A DNA stretch of 64,000 nt from Desarmillaria ectypa (taxonomy: Eukaryota; Basidiomycota; Agaricomycetes; Agaricales; Physalacriaceae), in assembly GCA_030407005.1 (NCBI GenBank), contig JAUDYN010000001.1, positions 1,612,001 to 1,676,000 of the forward strand, in the 5' to 3' direction. Under the pieces are notes generated by a model that was not told where the DNA came from, ran no database searches, and saw only the letters and a list, made by a program, of their open reading frames with translations. Numbering within the stretch: position 1 is the stretch's first letter; each line of letters begins with the position of its first letter. Below are positions 11,366-21,930 of this stretch, piece after piece. The position numbers and the translations under genes are program-made.

Positions 11366-12509
11366 ATGTTTCGCGTTCGCAGCCTGTATAAGCTGAGGCC
11401 CTGTATATTGACGTCCAAGTCCCCACTTTTTCCTAGCAACGGATTGCGTTACAATTATTTCAGCACGCGTCCGATGGCTTTCCAAGTACCTCTCGATAGG
11501 GCTGCAGGTCCTCTAGTGTGGATCGACTGTGAAATGACCGGGCTGGATCATAAAAAGGATAAGATTATCGAGATTGCCGTGAGTCGTTCTGCCACTCTCT
11601 TTCGGATTCTCTCATTCTTTCTAAAGGTTTTGATCACAGACGGTAATCTACAGATTGTCGACGAGGGTATAGATTACGTCGTACGGACTGAAAAGTCCAT
11701 CCTAGATGGGTGAGTATACATAACAAAATGCACATACTATATGACGCTAAAGGCCCAACTCACAGAATGGACGAATGGTGCACCAAAACGCACGGCGAGG
11801 TACTAGGACTATCGCATCATTGTCGAATTCCGGCTGACTGTGTGTCTAGTCAGGTCTCACACAGGCATGCTTAACGTCGCAATGGACCCAAAACCTTGTC
11901 AGACAAAAAGTGCTGTCCTATATTCAAAAGTGGGTGCCCCACAATACGGGCGTACTGGCCGGAAGTTCTGTGCACGTAGACCGCTTGTTCCTCCTTGAAC
12001 AAATGCCGGAAGTGGTCAACTGGCTTCGCTATCGGTGAGAAACCACTGATTTCTACAGTATCTTCTTGTTGATACATAATCTAGAATTGTCGGTACGTTT
12101 GCTTCAGCATCATGTTCACTGAGCTTCTGATCTTCAAGTGCATGGCCCCAGATGTCTCATCTGTCAAAGTAATCTTGTTCTTCCCTCTGTAAAAATCTTC
12201 TCTCATTGCATCTTCTGTCTAGGAACTTTCACATAGATGGTATCCGAGCCTTAAAGATCGGCAACACGAAACAAGTCACCGGTAGGTGCAAAAATGTCAT
12301 GAATTTTCCTTGTATCAACCTTGTTTCAGTGCTTTGGATGATATCAAAAGTTCTATTGAAGGCATGTATCATCTAACTTGAAACGATTGCATGTCCTCTT
12401 ATTCGGTATAGAGCTGAAGAGGTACCGAGCCCTCATTTTCAATCCATCTCCTGCACTGGAGGTTCAGCCAAGTCCTTCGGCTTCAGCTTCTAATAAACGG
12501 GGTTACTAG
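11366..12509 (+). CDS. REX2: Oligoribonuclease, mitochondrial (REX2/Orn family)
   Basis: 3'-5' exoribonuclease of the DEDDh class that degrades 2-5 nucleotide RNA remnants, probably in mitochondria. The start at 11366 gives MFRVRSLYKLRPCILTSKS..., an Arg/Lys/Ser-rich presequence, before the catalytic part. Acidic residues lie in WIDCEMTGLD; SSVHVDRLFL carries the middle Asp; HETSHRALDDIK carries the catalytic His and last Asp. Nine exons fit: 11366-11578, 11627-11709, 11766-11799, 11850-12034, 12085-12092, 12152-12168, 12223-12281, 12330-12361 and 12412-12509. The total is 729 bases, or 242 residues. Exons 5 and 6 are only 8 and 17 bases and together encode IVDVSSVK, the conserved (Y/L)DVSTLKEL block of the family. 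The last intron (12362-12411) begins with GC. An in-frame upstream extension overlaps the neighbour gene and was not used. Confidence 0.92.
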
Positions 12510-12568
12510 TATACATAGCACAGTGGGGTATGGATGTAATGCGTAGTACAATATCATATTAACGACTT

Positions 12569-15097
12569 TTAAGCGACCAGGCCCTTTATCCTGCCTCTCA
12601 CCGCGACTCCTTCCAGAACCACCGACTTGACCTCGGCCGTTGATGCTCCCTTTCTCCACTCCTGAATCAAATCCTTAGCCTCAACAGGAGGGACCTTGTC
12701 ATTTCGTGTCCCAACTGTGATATGTAGTCGGCCCTTGACATCTTCAGCCAGCTGCTCCAAGAATTCTGTTCCCTTTTGCCCGCCGTCTCCCTCATCGACA
12801 ACCTTCAAGTCATCCACTGAAACGGCCATAATCCTCTCATTCCAAATGATGCTGCCAAGCTTGAGCTCAAACGCCGGAGGCACGCCCAGCTGGTGAAGAG
12901 TCATGCATCGCTCCCAGAGAGCCGTCTCTCCCGGCAGCGACTTTTGATGGACGATAGTTACGTGCGGTCTCTTCGCCACCCGTCCACCGGCTTTGAGCTG
13001 CGTCCAGAACGTATCATCCGACAACTTGCTCTCGAGCGCCTCAGGAAGGCTGACCTCTGCCACGAGCCCGAAATACCGTATAGGTGGTTGTTTCTTCTCC
13101 TCCGCCTTCTTGGTATCCGATTTCGACGACTTGGGTTCATATCCTAGTGCCACTTGCAATCCTTCGTTGATCTTCTCCTGACTCGGCTGCTCCAATCCAA
13201 GAACCTTGACACATCCTTCTACTGCTCTCGCCACTGCCTGCTCCATAGTGTCTTCGATTTCCATGTTGATGCATGCGTCCACTTCGCTCTCTGACAGTTC
13301 CTGGGTGTTATTGATGAATTGCCAGATGACTTCCTCGTGTGATTTCGTCTGGCTGTCACCATGGAGACTCTGATGCTTGTCCCCGCGCAGTAGGACCCGG
13401 TCACCACATATACGATGGATCGCCGAAGGGGGTTTAAGCGAAAGAGCCCAGCTCCAATTGAGCGCGACGAAACGGACGGAAGGAGAAAAACACGATAGGG
13501 CCTCACGAAGACCATCACGATGCTGGCGCAGATGGTTGTTCTTGTCTGCTATGACAACATCGTGCTTGTTGAGCAAGGAAGTGACGTTCTTTAAGAAGAC
13601 TGGGGCAGCCTTTTTCACACGCACGTCGTCGCTTTGGGTGTGACCGAATCCAAAGATATGAGCCAGCGCGACGGCAACTGTTGTTTTCCCTGAGAAGTTC
13701 AACTAAGTTTAATGCTAGACACGTTAAGTTTGTACGTACCACAACCAGGGATTGCCACTGGAACAATGACAGTCTTTCCAAACTGTTTGGCTGCTGGCGA
13801 CGCAGGACGAGACTCTGGTTTGTTTTTGTTCAGCTCCATCCAGGCCAAAAAGCGTTCCCGCGTAGCAATAATTCCCTTTCCCTTTCCAAACTCGACGAAC
13901 TGTTTTCTGTCGTGTTTGATCTCGTTTATGACCCAACGGACGTATTGCTTGGTTTCGGGCCGCTTCATCTTAGATATGGGTAGCGACTTTTCCGAGAGTT
14001 CACCCTTTTGCCCCAGGAGCATCTTGGTGACCTCTCGCCAGTCCCGATACATCATGTAGGGTTCGTCGAATTTGACTTTGAAGAAAAAGGTAGAGCCATC
14101 GGCGTATGGAGGAGCAGATCTCGGGAGGTCGTTGTTGGGTAGTTCACGGATATGTGTGATATGTGTACGGATCACGAATCCTTCCACCGCCTGACCTTCC
14201 CAATGACCCGCTCTTGAAACCAAGTCGGTGAATGTCCGTACCTCCTCGATGGAATTCAAAGTTGTTGAAAGTGTTTTGATGAAACCCCACTCGTCCGCAA
14301 ATGTATCAACAACATCCTGAGGCATTGTCCTGAAGCTTTTGGTGGATTCGTTAATTCCGTGAAGATGAAGACCTGTTAGCTCTGGGGGGTACGGTAAGAC
14401 ATGTTCTTCGAACGAGTCATCGCAGAGCTGTAATCGCGTTCAGAGAAGCACATGAATAGTTATATCAAGGAGTATACCTCTGCTACAGCGGTCCAGTTGC
14501 TGTTCCATAGCCTTTTTGCAAGATCGGCTTCTGTTCGACCCTTCTGTGCAAGGTACTTGGACAACCAGACCTCACCGACCTCTGCGTGACTTTTCTCTGA
14601 ATTTCCAACCTTGCCAATGGAATGCTTGGATGTGATTAGAAGCTTCGAAGGAGTAAGCGCAGCGATGAAGATGATACAACCGTTTGACTTGAGGGAAAGC
14701 AGGTACGGCGCCCTTGTATGCTTCTCCAAGGCATCCCACTGCAACTAGGTGTAAGTTTGTGTCGCGTGTAGAAGTCGAAAATACGCACCGTTGTCCAAGG
14801 AACCTCCCCAATGTTGAAGAATTTGTCGTAGCCTCTTGCCACAATCCGATGCCTGTTTTCCGGGAGGTCGACGGAGAAGATGCCACGAACAAGAGAGGGA
14901 AAGGGAGAAGGAACATCGTAGTACTTGTATTCGTTCATTTTCCAGCTTCGCACTTTGATTGTTGGATCTGCCGGTGCATTGTAGACGGTCGATTTGACGA
15001 GTTTCGGTTTCTTTTTCGCAAGGGAGCTGAGGTCAGATATAAGCTGGGAATCCTGGTCCCGGGCTTTGGGATTCTGGAATAGATCCTGGGTACTCAT
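12569..15097 (-). CDS. TRL1: tRNA ligase, trifunctional (ligase-kinase-cyclic phosphodiesterase)
   Basis: Heals and joins tRNA halves after intron removal, and in yeast also splices HAC1 mRNA in the unfolded-protein response. Order along the protein: N-terminal RNA ligase with the adenylated lysine motif LLSLKSNGCIIFI; central polynucleotide kinase with P-loop AIPGCGKTTVAVAL; C-terminal 2H phosphodiesterase with paired RPHVTIVH and RLHITVGT. An intron (about 13690-13738) cuts the P-loop after Gly-Cys-Gly. Two further introns lie near 14430-14477 and 14745-14790. I place the start at 15097 (MSTQDLFQ...); an in-frame ATG at 15241 would add 48 residues including a hydrophobic stretch, so the N-terminus is uncertain. 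Length is about 780 residues, near the yeast enzyme's 827. The 3' end lies 59 bases from that of oligoribonuclease. Confidence 0.95.
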
Positions 15098-15530
15098 GGT
15101 GCGACGACCGAAGAGGCTGATGCCCCTGCGGGAAAGATAAGAAATTGAAGAAAACACTTTGTCCAAGGAATATATTGCTGCAGGAGTCAGAATGACAAAA
15201 ATGTCAGCGACGATCGGGTGACGGTGCCGCGCCACAGTCATTTTCTTGATTTCCACTACAAATTCTCTGATTCATATCGACGACAATGCTCTGACGTTCT
15301 GACTGAAACTTTTAAGATAAAGACTGAACGGGGTCCAAAATCATAATTTGATTTTTAATTTATCTGATAAGATGGTGGCATGCCGACGCCACGTGATAAC
15401 TACGTGTAATGCGACATCGGAGTCCCACCTCCTCTATCTTTCACGCTTACGCGCTCACCAGGAAGGCGCATATACCCACTCTGTGCTTCTTTCTGTTCTA
15501 CTGTCACGGTCTTCTTGACTACGGGATACT
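15098..15530. promoter_or_regulatory. Divergent promoter region of tRNA ligase and HRD3-like gene
   Basis: 433 bases between two divergent start codons, including an AT-rich core around 15315-15370. It must drive both genes; no specific binding site can be named with confidence. If the tRNA ligase starts at the upstream ATG (15241), the shared promoter shrinks to about 290 bases. Confidence 0.4.
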
Positions 15531-18500
15531 ATGGAGGGACGGCCTACGAAGCGGGCAAGAAAGGCTACCTGGCTCGCCTTCGGTCTGGTGGCACTGACTG
15601 TGGTGTCCGCCTCTGCCCAAGACTCGAACAATCAGATGGAGGCAACATCAACTACCGACATCCCTCCTGTGGCTACCGGTGTGGACAGCGTCAATTCTGA
15701 CGCTGCAGTGAGTCCGTATTCCCGTTCTTGTGGCATGTCTTCTAAGTCGTTCTAGGGCGCGTCCACGTCGTCGCAGGAGCTTGGACAGGCAGCTGCAGAA
15801 GGTAAGCAGTAGTCTACATCTTCTGTTTTCTGTCCAGCCTTACGGTACACCATCTCAGCGGTAAGGGCCTATAAACAAGCCCTGCATACCCTCTCAGCAC
15901 TAGCAGCTCATCCTTCCCCATACGAACCCTTACACTCAATACCGCGCGATTCCAATTCCAAATCCATACTCTCTTCATTTATTCCCAATCTACAAGGGCA
16001 AGGGCCAATAGGGAGCGCTGTCCGGATATTAGGACGAATCCAACAGCAAATATTTCATGGTATACTTGGCGGAGATAGAGACGGAATCCCATTTCCAGGT
16101 TCGCGGAGAAAGGAGGAGGAGATGCATCGAAAAGCAATCAAGGTCGTGGACTTATTGCAGCATTCTGCGGAACTGGGAAACGTGGATGCGCTATATACCC
16201 TAGCTCAGATATCTCTCGTAAGCTACTCAGATTTTAATCCATGCTTTCATAGCTGATCAAATCTCAGCTTCCTCCTACATCGCACTTCCCATCTAATCCA
16301 AAGCTTGCCTACGACTCATACACGACACACGCATCCCTTACTGGCAACGCTTCTTCTCAGGCTATCTTGGCATTTTTCTATGCAACAGGGTATCAGAATA
16401 TCGTTCCCGTCGATCAAGCAAGAGCTCAGCTATATTACACCTTCGCAGCCAACGGTGGAGACAAGGGCGCACAAATGGCACTAGGGTATCGGTATTGGAG
16501 TGGTATCGGTACATTGGAGGATTGCGACCGAGCCGTCGATTGGTATGAGCATTCTTCTGAACAAGCCATGGCCAAATTCCGCGCTGGCCCTCCTGGTGGT
16601 CTGAGTCTACCTCTGACACCCACAAGGCTCTCTGATCTTGATGGTGGTGTCTACGGACCTGGTGCTAGTGTAGCTTCTACTGGTTTAAATGCTAACCGGG
16701 CTGCCATAAGGGCTGGAGTATCCCATGCCTCTGGAGAAACCTGGGAGGACATAATTGATTATTACCTTGTGAGCGCGGTGGCTGTCTGCCTACTCTTACA
16801 CTGACAGTACAACTAGTTCAACGCTGATCGTGGTGAGACGGACTTCGCTTATAGGCTCGGAAAAATTTACTATCAAGGCAGCATCTATGCTAGTCCAGGT
16901 GGTATAGCCTCCGGGAGTGAAGGGGTCGGGGCTATCACCAGGGACTATGCACGCGCGAAACACTACTTTGAGCAAATTGTTCGACAAGTATGGCCTCGCG
17001 ATCCCCCCAATCCTCTTCAACACAGGACAGCGGCACCATCCATCAAAGACGAAGGTGCACCAGTTGGGTATGCCTCTGCGAGCGCAGGTTATCTGGGGCG
17101 TATGTACCTTCGAGGGGAGGGCGTGAAAGCGGACCCTGCCATGGCTAGAATGTGGTTTGAGAGAGGTGCAGATTATTCTGATCGTGAATGCCACAACGGG
17201 CTGGGAATAATCTGGAGAGATGGTTTGGTTCCTGGCACTAAACCGGACCTGAAGAAGGCGACACAGTTCTTCACTGTGGCAGCAGGTCAAGAATTAGCAG
17301 AGGCGCAAGTCAATATTGCAAAATATCACTTTGGTTTGGTACATCCTTCACTTTTGGATCAGATACTGATCGTGGACATAGATCGTGGTGAGCTTGGCTT
17401 GGCAACGACGTATTTCGAAACTGCGGTTCGTTTGGGATCTCCGTTTGAGGCTTTCTACTACCTTGGCCAAATACATTCCGCGCAATCGAGAGCTCCTGGG
17501 ATTCCTAAAAATGTGGCTTCCAGCTCGTGTGCAATGGCAGTTTCATTCCACAAATTGGTGTCTGAGCGGGGTATTTGGGATGATGACTTGCTGCGGGACG
17601 CTGAGGCCGCCTGGTTCTCGGGAACTGATCAAGGCAAAGAGGTTGCATTGCTGAAGTGGTGGATTGCTGCAGAGAGAGGCTCCGAAATTGCCCAAAACAA
17701 CCTTGCGTATGCCCTGGACCAAGGTTCGTACTATCAACGATGTAGTACTTCACAGCGGCTGATCTTCCTTTAGATAAGAGCATTCTGCGACTGACACGCT
17801 TTTCTCCAATGACAGCGTCAAACGATACAGCACGCCTCGCTTTGACACAATGGACCCGAGCTGCAGCACAGAGGAACGTGGATGCATTGGTCAAAGTTGG
17901 TGACTATTACTATCACGGACTGGGAGTTCCCGAATATTCTGAATCAGTGCGGTTCGAGAAAGCAGCTCGGTATTATCAGTCTGCCGCTGACACACAATTG
18001 AGTGCGTTGGCCATGTGGAATCTGGGTTGGATGTACGAAAATGGCGTGGGTGTTCCCCGAGTACGTGCCTACATCAGAACTGTCGTGGAAGTCGAGCTTG
18101 AATCACCTTGTACAGGATTTTTATCTCGCTAAGCGCCACTACGATTTGGCTTTGGAAACCAATTCTGAGGCGTACATCCCCATTATCTTGTCTCTAGGAA
18201 AGCTGTACGTGCGTAGTGTATGGCATACGCTCTTGGGCGGGACGGACGGACTTAGCCTCTGGTACGACGATGAAGATAGTGCGTGTCACCCAGGTTCCAC
18301 TTTTCGGTGATGATATTAATCTCGGGTGTTGCAGCCTCTCAGCCAAAAGAAGAAGTGCGTGAAATAGGCGAAGGTTCGCGGCAGACCGCGCCTAATCAAG
18401 CGCAGCCGGAGCAGCATGTGTACAATGATGACGAAGAGGGACCTTGGTACTTGGGGAAAGCCAGGGAGGAATTTGATCGCAGAAAAAATGATCAAGCGCG

Positions 18501-18903
18501 TGGACATGGTGATGACGAGGATCCCATACAGGTTTGATTTTTCTGTAGTCATTTGCTTTCTTTGCTAACTGTAACTTCCAAGTGGGCTCGCGACCGTCGA
18601 AACGCCGAAGAACGCGAGAGCGAATTTGGGCCAGATGATTATTTTGAAGGTGGATTAAGAGAAGGTGCAGAGGATAATTTCTCGGAAACTATGCTGTTGA
18701 TCTTGCTGTGTCTGACTGTGTCGGTTCTCATTTATGTGAGAACGCGGATGGTCGACCGCATGCGGCGGGATCAGCAGGGCCGTGATCAAGATGGACAACG
18801 GGCCGGAGTCGCAGAAGGAGGCAACGATGCTGCTCGTGCAGCCAATGGGGTGTTCCCACCACAAGGGGATCCAGCGCGAGACGAGTGGGTGATTCTTCGT
18901 TGA
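15531..18903 (+). CDS. HRD3: ERAD substrate receptor HRD3 / SEL1L homologue
   Basis: ER membrane protein that presents misfolded proteins to the HRD1 ubiquitin ligase. A signal peptide is visible after the start (hydrophobic WLAFGLVALTVVSASA ending near residue 29). It is followed by a luminal region built of Sel1-like (TPR-like) repeats: for example AQMALGYRYWSGIGT, GYLGRMYLRGEGVKADPAMA, VGDYYYHGLGV and MWNLGWMYENGVGV. A single transmembrane helix near the C-terminus (TMLLILLCLTVSVLIYV) precedes a short charged tail. Early exons are 15531-15707, 15756-15801, 15859-16217 and 16268-16768, with phases that match; about eight to nine introns in all. Estimated length is roughly 900 residues, typical for the family. 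The single TM and repeat order distinguish it from soluble Sel1 proteins. Confidence 0.93.
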
Positions 18904-19088
18904 TTTTTCGGAGAGCATGTGTAAAATACTTGTGTGAATAGCACCAGAAGGCATTTCCAAACATAAGCATACACACGTGGCACGTGTGCCGTGGCTGCCG
19001 CAGACAGTCAGACGCGCTCATCCAGCGACGGTATTATTCTATTCACTATTCTATTCCACTAAACACTCCACTCTGCGAAAATCCTTTC

Positions 19089-20032
19089 ATGGCGTATGAT
19101 TTCCCTGCCTTAGCTCCTCTCGTTCGGCAAATCCTGTCTGCACCGGGAACGGACCTAACGACGATCAGCGCAAAACGAGTTCGACGGCAATTACTGGAAT
19201 TGGACAACTCATTATCCGCAGAATTTCTGAAAGAATACAAGGACGACGTGAACGCAATAATTACCATCGAATACGACCGTATTAGCGCCAACCTTCAACG
19301 AGAGGGAAGTGATGAATCACAGGAAGAGGATCCACCACGGAGCCAGGTTGGAGACTCCGAAGGAGAAGGAGAGGATAACCGGGAAGATGAAATGGAAGTG
19401 GATCCACCGCCAGTGACCAAGAAGAAGAGCTCATCGAAGAAGGCACGCGCACTCAGTGATGCAGAGCTGGCACGCCAACTTTCCAGCGAAATCAATGGGC
19501 GCTCTCGGAGAAGTACTGGCGGTGGCAAAGGGGCGAGAATTGGCGCTCCTAAGCGCGGTGGTCGGTCTAGGAAGAGCGCGGCAACAGTGGACTCGGATGT
19601 TGACAGTGAGCTCGAAGGTGGTGGCAAAAAGTCCAGGAAGAAGTCAGCCGGTGGCGGTGCTGCTAAGGGAGGATTCGCCAAAGAATATGCACTGAGGTAT
19701 AGCGTATCCTTTTCTTGGATACTGACGTATTTTCTAATCTACCATTTACGAAGTGTACCTCTCGCCGCAGTCCTTGATGTAGATAAGCTCTCGCGGCCTC
19801 AAGTTGTCAAACAACTATGGGTTTATATCAAGAACAATGCCCTGCAGAATCCGTCTAACAAGCGCGAGATCCTGTGTGACGAAAAGTTGAAGGCCGTCTT
19901 CAGTGTGGACAAAATCGACATGTTCAGAATGAACAAGGTCCTCGGACAGTAAGCATTCTCATTGGTGCGGCTGATAGGTCTGCTGATTCCCGTATCCCAA
20001 TTTGTAGACATCTTCATGAAAATGAAGCGTAG
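19089..20032 (+). CDS. DEK_C and SWIB/MDM2 domain chromatin protein
   Basis: Nuclear protein with a DEK C-terminal-type domain at residues ~5-75 (LAPLVRQILSAPGTDLTTIS, then RRQLLELD). A long acidic, then Ser/Lys/Gly-rich linker follows (SKKARALSDAELARQLSSE, repeated RSRR/GGGK). Next comes a SWIB fold: VPLAAVLDVDKLSRPQVVKQ, then LWVYIKNNALQ and FSVDKIDMFRMNKVLGQHL. SWIB domains occur in chromatin remodelling and RNA polymerase-associated factors (yeast TRI1/UAF30-like). Three exons fit exactly: 19089-19696, 19754-19948 and 20008-20032, giving 828 bases or 275 residues. The last exon adds only HLHENEA or so before the stop, so a call ending at 19952 would truncate the SWIB domain. Confidence 0.9.
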
Positions 20033-20825
20033 CTCTCATGATTCAACAGTTTCCGGACGACAAATACACCTCCATCATCATAATCATACACACGGTTCTG
20101 CCTTCTGCTCAATAGCATCTCTATCCATTCTTCTAGATTCTACACACGTAACATCATCACGCTCTCTTCGTACCACTTTCTGAAATTTCGTATACGTGTC
20201 GAATTGGAACGTTCTCGTTCCGTATACGTTGTGAGTATGGTACCAAACATTGAGTTGTATTTTTATTAATAAGGTGGAACATAATAGATACGGCGGCCTT
20301 CAGCTGTTCAATCTCAGCATTGTTCTACGCCATAATATTAATATACCACATTCGAGAAACCCCGTTGAGGCTGTATCCCTTGACCAGTTAGGCTAGCTTC
20401 TCTGGTTCACACCAGTTCGAATACCCTATCTCATCGATATCGGTTACCTTTTTTCGCCGCAAACGCTGGACCTGATCCAAACATGTGCCGGCCATGGTTG
20501 AAAGTTTCTCTTACTTTGGGCCTTCATGCGTTTCTACGTCCCCCTTTTAGCGCGGCAGGTTCCACGCCCACATCCCTCGTCTCCGCCTTATCTATATCTC
20601 AGTATCATGACTGAGTCATACTAACGGTCTGGCGACACACGCGCCCGACGCGACGGACTAGGTCTAGCCAATAATGTCAAATTGACAAAACATGGAAGTA
20701 GAAAATGTATGTAGCAAAACTGAAAGCAACTTGGAAAACATTTCACAGCACGAAAGATAGTTATCACCAGGAACTTGTGACTGCAACCCAACCCGATCCT
20801 GACACACTGGTCCGAAAGATACCTA
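20033..20825. other. Spacer between convergent genes
   Basis: About 790 bases between the stop codons of the SWIB protein (plus) and the zinc-finger protein (minus). It should hold both 3' untranslated regions. Nothing else is recognisable. Confidence 0.4.
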
Positions 20826-21930
20826 CTATGGATGCTTCACGGCCATCCCTTTCTTACCCTGATTCAGCTCAGGGCGCAGCACACGGCAGGTTCGCCTATG
20901 TCTCTTCAAAGCGTCTCCGCGTGACATCGACTTACCACAAGCCGTGCACCGCGTCTTTCTGTCGAGCCCGCGCCGCTGGTCAGGATCCATGCGTCCATGT
21001 ACGTTGGTTTCGTGTCTGTTTCGATCATTCACCCGTCGGAACATATGCGTACAAGTCCCGACAGTGCATTGAAAATCTCCTGTTCCGCGGGGACGATGGC
21101 ATTGAGACTTTTTAGACTTAGCACCGAGCTGGAAGTCATCATCCGAATCGTGGTCTTTTTGGGAGTTCGAACGATTGCCCTTCGGTTTGTGCTTGTCGGT
21201 GTGACGGGGCAGAAGAAGGGTCGGTCGGGATGTACGTGCGGAGGTCGATAGGGGTGTAGACGGGAGACTGGACACATCAGAGTCTAGCTCAGGTGTACTA
21301 AGTGGGTTGCGTACGCGTCGTGCGCGTTTAGGGGACCGAGTATCGGGTTTCGGCTCATATTCGTCTCCTTCATCCATGTCCTCACAATAGTTGACCTTTT
21401 GTTTTACATCGCGATCGTAGCGCGTGCGAAGGTATTTTGTAGTGTGAACAGTATGTCCGTCGTCGACACACTTGAAAGCCATTTCTGGCTTGACACATGG
21501 CGATGAAGGTAGAGAAGACGACAAGGTAGAGCTAGACAAGGTAGCTGGGTCGATGGTCGTGGCCGGGCTCGTCGCCTCGGAAAGGGACGATTCCAGTGGA
21601 GAGTCGGCCAGAGACCAGGCCCTGTAACTGTAGACCCCCGAGTCGAAGGGCGATGCAGGTGTGAGGCGAGTGTCACCAACGCAGAGCTTGTCGTCGAATC
21701 AGCCCAGTACAAGTTGAAATCATATCGTGATGCCCACCTCGTCGTATAATGCTTTTTCAGCGCCGAAGGAACCATCAATCTGGTCGGAAAACAATAAGAG
21801 AGGTAAGGAGTCAATGCCCCTAAACACGATCATAAGACAGCCTAAAGAGACGAAGGAAGAGAAAGACGTACTGATCATCGGGAAAGTGGAGGTATGCGAA
21901 ATCTGAGTCGTATTCTGACACGAGGGACAT
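20826..21930 (-). CDS. Two-finger C2H2/C2HC zinc protein (copy A)
   Basis: Probable DNA-binding nuclear protein. Three exons join in frame: 21872-21930 (start MSLVSEYDSDFAYLHFPDDQ), 21738-21819 and 20826-21686. They total 1002 bases, or 333 residues. The body is Ser/Thr/Pro-rich and disordered, with a basic KRARRVR patch. Near the C-terminus are a C-x4-C-x12-H-x4-H finger (FQCTVGTCTHMFRRVNDRNR...) and a C-x2-C-x12-H-x3-C finger (TRCTACGKSMSRGDALKRH...). The same finger pair occurs in the protein at 29797-31279, so the two are probably diverged paralogues. The target genes are unknown. Confidence 0.8.

Noticed and set aside
20405..20425. GTTCGAAT-like sequence resembling a tRNA T-loop
   Set aside because: No matching acceptor, D or anticodon stem could be drawn around it.
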